In this document: in pieces, positions 58,349 to 64,000 of the stretch
Layout of the letters: the number at the start of each line of letters is the position of its first letter
How positions within the stretch are numbered: position 1 is the stretch's first letter
Assembly (NCBI GenBank): GCA_021432635.1
Contig: MU270018.1
Location: 379,579-443,578, forward strand
Length of the DNA stretch: 64,000 nucleotides
Direction: 5' to 3'
Source of the DNA: Thozetella sp. PMI_491
Lineage: Eukaryota; Ascomycota; Sordariomycetes; Chaetosphaeriales; Chaetosphaeriaceae
The notes under the pieces: model-generated
Told to the model about the DNA's origin: nothing
The model's input: the letters and a program-made list of their open reading frames with translations, nothing else
The model's database searches: none
Made by a program: the position numbers and the translations under genes

Positions 58349-59848
58349 ATGAAGTTCAGTAGCGCCGCCGCCGTTGCGGCTTCTCTTCTCTCTTCCGCCG
58401 GCCTGGTGACGGCTTTGACCATCATTGAGCCCTCGAAGTTCGAGATCACAGTGCTCGGGGGTTCGACCTTTAGGCTTCAGCAGCAGCCGAACAAGAATTA
58501 TAACATGGTGGGACGAGGGCCGCGAGCTCTAGCGAAGGTCTACACCAAGTTTGGACTGTCCTTGCCCCCAGAGCTCCTCCTTCTCCTAGAGGAGATTTTG
58601 CTCGAGCTCGGCCTCCTCAAGAGCGGCGGCGGTTCGGGGACCGGTAGCGGCTCTGGCATTGGGCGAGGAAACTCGACAGCGCCTGGAACTAATGCGACTG
58701 ATGGCGCAAACCAAGGTAAGCCCATGTTCTTCCGGGAGCAAAGGAGACCAGGATCTAACAGCGGGGCAGGCGAGGTATCGGCAGTTCCGCAGCTGTTTGA
58801 CAGCGAGTACTTGGCGTCGGTCCAGATTGGAACGCCGCCGCAGACGTTGAACCTGGACTTCGACACGGGCTCGTCCGACCTGTGGGTTTTCAGTTCCGAG
58901 ACGCCCAAGACGCAGGTCAACGGCCAGAAATTGTACAACATTGAGAGCAGCTCCACCGCCAAGTCTCTCCAGGGCGCCACCTGGAGCATCCGTTACGGCG
59001 ACGGCAGCAGCTCTTCGGGCGACGTCTTCCTCGACACGGTCAGTGTCGGCGGTGTGACGGTCACCAGCCAGGCTGTCGAGTCTGCTAAGCAGGTGTCCTC
59101 GTCGTTCAGCAACGACACGGCATCATCTGGCCTGCTGGGTCTGGCCATGAGCAGCATCAACCAAGTGTCTCCCACCCCGCAGAAGACCTTCTTCGAGAAC
59201 GCCAAGGAGCAGCTGGCTATGCCTCTCTTCACCGCGAATCTCAAGAAAGCAGCTGGTAAGTGCGAATCCTTCCCCGGGGGGGGGGGAAAGCGAAGGAGGG
59301 GTGTGTGTTCTAACGGAAAGCTTCTCCTAGCTGGCAACTATAACTTTGGCTTCATCGACAACACAGAGTTTACTGGCTCCATCTCGTTCACCGCGGTCAA
59401 TGCCACACAGGGATTCTGGCAGTTCGAGACCAGCGGCTTCTCGGTGGGCAACGGCGCTGCTGTCTCGTCGCCCCACCAGGCCATCGCCGACACTGGCACC
59501 ACCTTGTTGATGCTCCCGCAGAGCATCGTGCAGGCCTACTACGCCCAGGTCAAGAGCGCGACGAGCAGCGCGCAGGCGGGAGGCTTCACCTTCTCGTGCA
59601 GCGAGCAGCTCCCAGACCTAACGCTCGATATTGGCGGCTACAAGGCCGTCGTCCCCGGCGAGGTTATCAACTTCGCCCCCGTCGACACCAACGACTTTGC
59701 GACGGCCAAGACTTGCTTCGGCGGGATCCAGGCCTCGAACGGTCTGCCCTTTGCCATCTACGGCGATATTTTCCTCAAGGCACAGTTTGTCGTCTTCCAG
59801 GGCACGAACCCGCCTCAGCTCGGGTTCGCGTCCAAGCCGATCCAATAG
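58349..59848 (+). CDS. secreted pepsin-type aspartic protease (A1 family)
   Basis: Exons 58349-58715, 58770-59255 and 59331-59848 give 456 aa. A signal peptide (about 1-22, AAVAASLLSSAGLVTA) is followed by a propeptide with a Gly/Ser-rich, N-glycosylatable linker. The mature enzyme starts near the QLFDSEYLASVQIGTPPQ segment. Catalytic motifs: DTGSSDLW, flap YGDGSS, and the second DTGTTLL. Two Cys (SCSEQ and TCFGG) probably form the usual disulphide. Similar to podosporapepsin/candidapepsin-like fungal enzymes. Both introns (54 and 75 nt) are multiples of three and contain no stop, so unspliced mRNA would still be translated through them. The first has a TCTAAC branch site and the second GTTCTAAC, so both look genuine. 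Confidence 0.93.
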   Translation: MKFSSAAAVAASLLSSAGLVTALTIIEPSKFEITVLGGSTFRLQQQPNKNYNMVGRGPRALAKVYTKFGLSLPPELLLLLEEILLELGLLKSGGGSGTGSGSGIGRGNSTAPGTNATDGANQGKPMFFREQRRPGSNSGAGEVSAVPQLFDSEYLASVQIGTPPQTLNLDFDTGSSDLWVFSSETPKTQVNGQKLYNIESSSTAKSLQGATWSIRYGDGSSSSGDVFLDTVSVGGVTVTSQAVESAKQVSSSFSNDTASSGLLGLAMSSINQVSPTPQKTFFENAKEQLAMPLFTANLKKAAGKCESFPGGGGKRRRGVCSNGKLLLAGNYNFGFIDNTEFTGSISFTAVNATQGFWQFETSGFSVGNGAAVSSPHQAIADTGTTLLMLPQSIVQAYYAQVKSATSSAQAGGFTFSCSEQLPDLTLDIGGYKAVVPGEVINFAPVDTNDFATAKTCFGGIQASNGLPFAIYGDIFLKAQFVVFQGTNPPQLGFASKPIQ

Positions 59849-60778
59849 AGTTCCCAGGGATACAGGAAGAGAAGAGAGCTAGCCGGCCGGCGTTTCTCTG
59901 GCGTTTGCATTTTGTTCGGATTCAGTCCGCAAAACCGGGGGTATCCTTTGTTCTTTGTAATTGTACATAATACGCTGCCGTCACCGAGACCTGGCTTCGC
60001 TTTTTTGTATTCATCTTTGCCGTCTGCTCTGCAGACTGCCCAAGGTAGAAATCGCCGTCAGATCCGCCCCGCCCCCGGCATGCGCCAAGAGGAAGGCGGG
60101 TTCCTCCGATCCAAGGCCGCGCAACTTTTAGCAATCCTCCTTTCTGCTCGCGCTTTGGGACCAGACCAGACCATCCATCGTATGTTCAGTCGTAAGACGT
60201 CGGAAAGCGGTAGGCGAATGCGAGCCCTTTTCGGGTGACTTGTAGCGCCGTCGTCTGCGGACGACGAGGACAGGAATTACAAGCCAACTCTGCTAGAGCC
60301 TGCTTTCACTACAGGCTCAGCCGAGCGAGTATACAGTGGGTAGTTGCAGCGTTCTGTGCGCCGAGGTCATACAGCGCTTGTTTTACACGTCTTCAGCCTG
60401 TTTGGCAGATGCGCGGTTCAGGATCCTCGCGGCCGGGAAACACAAACTCCGATCTCCCCGATATTGCTCCCGGGCCTGTGCTATGGTTCATCGCAAGTCG
60501 GAGAGATGGGGACTCCCAGGTAAACGCCGTTGGCATGTATCGTGCCAATGTGGTCCAGCTGGTGTCCCCCTTCCGGCTTGGCAGAGATCCCGGGGGCCCC
60601 ACCCGCCCGCCTGCAAGCGCTTACTCCGTACGAAGGGGCCTGGGATCTGCGCCCGTCGCCTTCCGCATCCCCCACCTCTGGCCGCCCTCAGACATGCACA
60701 AATAGGCTGAACGACCCCCCCAACACCCCGAAGGGTTTTCTGGCATCTCGGCCCAAAGCAGCGCCAACCGCAGCAGCA
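59849..60778. other. intergenic region
   Basis: 930 bp between protease and luciferase-domain gene, same strand. Many GC-rich open frames on both strands; none supported. Confidence 0.4.
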
Positions 60779-61564
60779 ATGGCTCTGGTTGATCGTCTCT
60801 CGGCCCTCCGGGGCTTTTCCGCCCAATTCTTCCACGCCCGGCCGGGACTCACGCTGGGGGCCCTCGCCCTCGTCCCTCTGGCCAGCTACGCCGTGTCGTC
60901 GTACCGCGGCTTCCTCGCCCTCGGCCGCGGCGGCATCCCCTACAATGCCTTCGGCTGGCTGCTGCAGTGCCTGATGCAGCCCATCGCCCGGCGGGATCTG
61001 ACCAACCTCGCGCCGTACACCGACCCCGAGGTAGTTGAGCGCTTCGCGCCCCTCGGCCGGCAGAGCTTCCTGCCCGGCCCGCTGGCCGAGCGCGGCGGGC
61101 CCCGGCCGGACGTGCCCAACTACGTGGTGCCGCAGCGGCAGATGACGGAGCGGGCGCCGCCCGAGATGATCGCCAAGATGCGGGCGTACCTGGACACGCT
61201 GGCGGGCACGAATGTCGCCTGGTTCGTGGCCCGGCCGTCCAAGCTCGAGGGCGTCGGCACGCCGGCCATCCACGTCCACGAGGGCCAGGGGCCGGCCTTC
61301 ATGGCCAAGACGATGCTCGGCACCGAGGCCCTGCATGTGCACGATGAGGGGTCGTCGCACATGACGCTCAGCCTGAAGGACGCTGAGGAGGTGATTGCCA
61401 AGGGCTGGGGCCAGAGGCATATGCTGAGCGGGAGGGGGAACATGCTGCCGTGGAACTATGTCCTGGTCTATACGCCGCGAGACGACGGGGAATACGCGGC
61501 GTGGCAGGGTCTCGTGCAAGCGACCATGGCCTATATCGCCGGGGGTGCTAAGATTGAGCTGTAG
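60779..61564 (+). CDS. luciferase-domain (DUF5519-like) protein
   Basis: Single exon, 261 aa from the ATG of MALVDRLSALRGF. A hydrophobic N-terminal segment (LTLGALALVPLASYAV, about 23-38) looks like a membrane anchor. The rest matches fungal proteins annotated as luciferase domain: YNAFGWLLQCLMQP, RPSKLEGVGTPAIHVHEGQG, TEALHVHDEGSSHMTLSLKDAEEVI, GWGQRHMLSG, PWNYVLVYTPR. Two HxH pairs and a following SSH are conserved-looking and could bind metal. Despite the name no light production is implied; the role is unknown. Codons are extremely GC-biased, which also opens a long frame on the opposite strand. An earlier in-frame ATG (60530) precedes residues of no family resemblance. Confidence 0.75.
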   Translation: MALVDRLSALRGFSAQFFHARPGLTLGALALVPLASYAVSSYRGFLALGRGGIPYNAFGWLLQCLMQPIARRDLTNLAPYTDPEVVERFAPLGRQSFLPGPLAERGGPRPDVPNYVVPQRQMTERAPPEMIAKMRAYLDTLAGTNVAWFVARPSKLEGVGTPAIHVHEGQGPAFMAKTMLGTEALHVHDEGSSHMTLSLKDAEEVIAKGWGQRHMLSGRGNMLPWNYVLVYTPRDDGEYAAWQGLVQATMAYIAGGAKIEL

Positions 61565-62550
61565 AAAGGAGAGCTTTTTTGGGCTTGAAGGGCCGATGTA
61601 TGTTCTGTACCAATTACCTATACGACGGAGGGGAAAGAGGGGGACGTTTATTATTTCCTTCATAGGCGACGGATCGCGAGCCTATTCGCCGGGTCCGAGA
61701 AGCCCCCGGTAGACCAAAAATTGATTCCACCGAAACCCACTCACTAGCATATGCCGACTTGTTACTTATGGTTACCCCCTGGCTGTTTTCCTTTTACAGA
61801 GTGCCTAGCCCCTTTTTAGATTCTAAACAAAAAAGTAGAGCTATCTCCGCGCTGTCCCCGCCCAGCGTGGTAGAGTTGAATCAGCAACTGATCAGCAACT
61901 GTTTTTACTTGGCTAGGAGAGGTATATACGGAGGCCGAGAGGGTACGTTTAGTCAATACACAACATGAACACCTCAGGTCTGGCGCCCTCGCCCTCTACC
62001 TTCAATTCCCCTAGACAGCCAAGGTATTCCGCTAAAATGACCCCCCCCCCCCCCCCCCCCCCCCNNNNNNNNNNNNNNNNNNNNNNNNNNNNNNNNNNNN
62101 NNNNNNNNNNNNNNNNNNNNNNNNNNNNNNNNNNCCCCCCCCTTTCACCACTGACCGACCGACCATGCTCATAACGCCGTTGCTCATGTATGTTCATGTA
62201 TGCTCATGTCGAAAAGCACCGCCATTACCGTGCCACTAACCACCGCATTTCGGGAGAACCGTCGTGCGCCGTTTATACTACAGCCTCTGTGGCCCTCCGA
62301 CCGCAAGTTCAACTGAGTCAACCCCGTGCGCCGCCCCCCTAAAATAACCAGCACGCCACGTCTCCCAAACCTATATCAATTCTCGCTAGCGTTTCTCTCA
62401 GTCATCATCGTCATAGGTCATTGGAAATGTCGAACCGGTGAGCCGATGGCCACGCCGTCTCGCGGTGAAATTATTCAGTCGCCAGGGCGAGGTACCACGG
62501 CTGCTTGTCCCCTCCGCTCACCACATATGTGTCTAAAGGGGGAAAAGAAA
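61565..62550. other. intergenic region with assembly gap
   Basis: 986 bp between the luciferase-domain gene and the 3' end of the histidine kinase gene. It contains the gap at 62065-62134 and, near 62166-62208, several close copies of a TGCTCATG/TGTTCATG motif. No supported gene. Confidence 0.45.
62041..62142. other. 70-N assembly gap inside a poly-C tract
   Basis: Bases 62065-62134 are N. At least 24 C precede and 8 C follow, so the sequence was probably lost in a long homopolymer C run (poly-G on the other strand). Confidence 0.95.
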
Positions 62551-64000
62551 CTACTTCTGCGTATGTTGGAAAAGAGCTTCCACCTCTAGTCTTCCGACAT
62601 TCTCCTCCGTAAGGGCCTCGCCAATGGGCAGAGGTGATGCTAGAGAGTGCGATGCCGCCCCTCCCGCGGCATCTATCAACTTGTCATCTCGGCTCTGCAT
62701 GGCCATCTCATCCGCTCCAATATGGCGTACAGATTGCACGTGCCCGAGATCAGCATCGGAATCGAGTTGCGACGGTGCCGTGTAGCCTGGAAAGTGGCTA
62801 CTTTGTTCTACCGCAAGATCGCGTGGTCGTGGTGTGGGTAGGTTTCGCGGGTCGACCTCTTCTGCAGAAGAGGCGAGCTTCTCAGGCGGCGCCAGGGCCA
62901 ATTCCACGCTACCTGGAAGGTCTGCATATTCGCAGTGTTCGCTGGTCTCAGAGCAGTCTGATGCGTCGGACGTCGAGTTGGACGCGGAGTTGGACGCGGA
63001 GTTGTGGGCGCGTTTCCGCAAACTCCATCGCACCAGCATGCGCTCGAGAAGCGGCCCCTTGACAGGCTTAGCTAGGTAGTCATCCATGCCGGCCTTTTGG
63101 CACTTCTCTTTGTCGCCCTGGATGGCCGAGGCCGTCATAGCCACAATAGGGATGTCGCCCACGTAGGTCTTGTAAGGGTGGTGCCTGCGAAGCAGATGTG
63201 TGCACTTGTACCCATCGATCACCGGCATTTGGACATCCATAAGGATGATGTCGGGCTTCTTCTTTTTGCCGTTCTTAGCTGCCGTCAGGTATTCGAGTGC
63301 TTCCTTCCCGTCCCATACAGCCGTGACCGGGAACCCGAGCTTCTGGATCGTCTTGGTAGCTATTTGCTGATTGATTGCATTGTCTTCGACCACTAGGACA
63401 TGGATGCCACCACGCTCCGGCAGCGGCAGCTCAGCTTCTGGGAGACTAGAGGCTGGTAAGCTTGTAGATACTTTCCTCCTGGGAATCCTGCTCTGGTCAA
63501 GGGGCACCGTCGCGCCATCGATCGGTGGAGTCGTCAATGCCTGGTCGTACTCCGAACTATTACAAGATACGCTCATTTCCGACTGCAGGCGGTCCGGAAG
63601 CGGGTCGATTTGGACCAGATTGGTAGTTGGGTTGTGGGATTTCGTGAACGGGATCCAAAACGTTGCGGTTGTCCCGATGCCTAGAGTCGAGTCGAGGGTC
63701 ATCCTGCCATGCATCAACTCGAGCAAGTTCTGGGAGATGGCCAACCCGAGCCCGGTGCCTCCGAACTTCCTCGCTGTAGAAGCGTCGCCTTGGCTGAATG
63801 GTTGAAAGAGGCGTTTGCGAACCCCTTCCTCTATGCCAATCCCTGTGTCCTCGACCACGAACTTGATCTCCATAGTGTCTGCCGTTTCCGCTTCTTTCTC
63901 TACTGTGAACTTGACGTCGCCTTGGTTCGTAAACTTGATGCTGTTGGTCAGCAGATTAGTGATGATCTGCCTGACCCGCCCGGGGTCGCCGAGGACGACG
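62551..64000 (-). CDS. hybrid histidine kinase, C-terminal part (5' end outside window)
   Basis: Partial, minus strand; the frame runs off the right edge at 64000 and ends at 62551. Visible in order: the end of the HATPase domain with the N-box region RQIITNLLTNSIKFT, then G1 (VVEDTGIGI), F-box region (LFQPFSQGD) and G2 (FGGTGLGLAI); a linker; a receiver domain with the acidic pair in VVEDN, phospho-acceptor Asp in IILMDVQMP, Thr in AMTAS and Lys in LAKPVK. A Ser-rich tail with short NSAS repeats and about 120 further residues follows. Such proteins relay phosphate to a histidine phosphotransfer protein (Ypd1 type) in osmotic, oxidative or developmental signalling. Sensor domains and group cannot be assigned because the N-terminus is missing. 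Confidence 0.93.
   Translation of the reverse strand, partial: VVLGDPGRVRQIITNLLTNSIKFTNQGDVKFTVEKEAETADTMEIKFVVEDTGIGIEEGVRKRLFQPFSQGDASTARKFGGTGLGLAISQNLLELMHGRMTLDSTLGIGTTATFWIPFTKSHNPTTNLVQIDPLPDRLQSEMSVSCNSSEYDQALTTPPIDGATVPLDQSRIPRRKVSTSLPASSLPEAELPLPERGGIHVLVVEDNAINQQIATKTIQKLGFPVTAVWDGKEALEYLTAAKNGKKKKPDIILMDVQMPVIDGYKCTHLLRRHHPYKTYVGDIPIVAMTASAIQGDKEKCQKAGMDDYLAKPVKGPLLERMLVRWSLRKRAHNSASNSASNSTSDASDCSETSEHCEYADLPGSVELALAPPEKLASSAEEVDPRNLPTPRPRDLAVEQSSHFPGYTAPSQLDSDADLGHVQSVRHIGADEMAMQSRDDKLIDAAGGAASHSLASPLPIGEALTEENVGRLEVEALFQHTQK

Noticed and set aside
60488-61663. 391-codon open frame on the minus strand opposite the luciferase-domain gene
   Set aside because: It is longer than the sense gene but follows its third-codon-position GC bias in mirror image, shows no domain and is rich in Arg/Pro/His/Gly as antisense frames are.

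Overview
The window looks like nuclear DNA of a filamentous ascomycete, most likely a sordariomycete related to Chaetomiaceae/Sordariales. It is GC-rich, genes are monocistronic on both strands, introns are short (mostly 50-100 nt, GT-AG, often with a CTAAC-like branch site), and several genes belong to families typical of Pezizomycotina (DUF1776 SDR-like protein, RGS-TM Rax1 protein, podosporapepsin-like aspartic protease, hybrid histidine kinase). The taxon is inferred, not proven. I rebuilt 23 protein genes by joining reading frames at splice sites. For every complete gene the summed exon length is a multiple of three.

Layout, left to right: Rmd1/Sif2-type DUF155 protein (cut by the window start, +); copper P-type ATPase Ccc2 (-); COP9 signalosome subunit 7 (+); RGS/transmembrane protein Rax1 (-), divergent from ribosomal protein eL31 (+); mitotic E2 Ubc11/UbcH10 (-), divergent from checkpoint kinase Chk1 (+); a SprT-like metalloprotease with a three-copy 177-bp coding repeat (-); an F-box/WD40 protein (-); an unrecognised 914-aa protein with two C-terminal membrane segments behind a long gene-free leader (+); a four-exon ABCC transporter (-); a 4.7-kb gene-free stretch with a 277-bp MITE-like element; CAF-1 subunit Cac2 (+); an amidase (+); a methyltransferase (+); a DUF1776 protein (+); CPSF30/Yth1 (-); a quinone-oxidoreductase-like MDR protein (+); thioredoxin reductase (+); a small Tyr/Asn/Gly-rich protein (+); the DNA-protein-crosslink protease Wss1 (-); a secreted aspartic protease (+); a luciferase-domain protein (+); an assembly gap; and the C-terminal half of a hybrid histidine kinase that runs off the right edge (-).

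There is no operon or evident secondary-metabolite cluster; most genes are housekeeping. Genome-maintenance and cell-cycle genes are rather frequent (Chk1, Ubc11, Csn7, Cac2, Wss1 and a second SprT-type protease), but nothing shows they form one system.

Most worth a second look: the TA-flanked MITE-like element (36491-36767), the repeat-bearing SprT-like protease, a Yth1 that appears to lack the first zinc finger, the 914-aa orphan with its long leader, and an aspartic protease whose two introns are both stop-free multiples of three. I saw no tRNA or rRNA genes, CRISPR arrays, retroelements or virus-derived sequence. I found no convincing undescribed multi-gene system.
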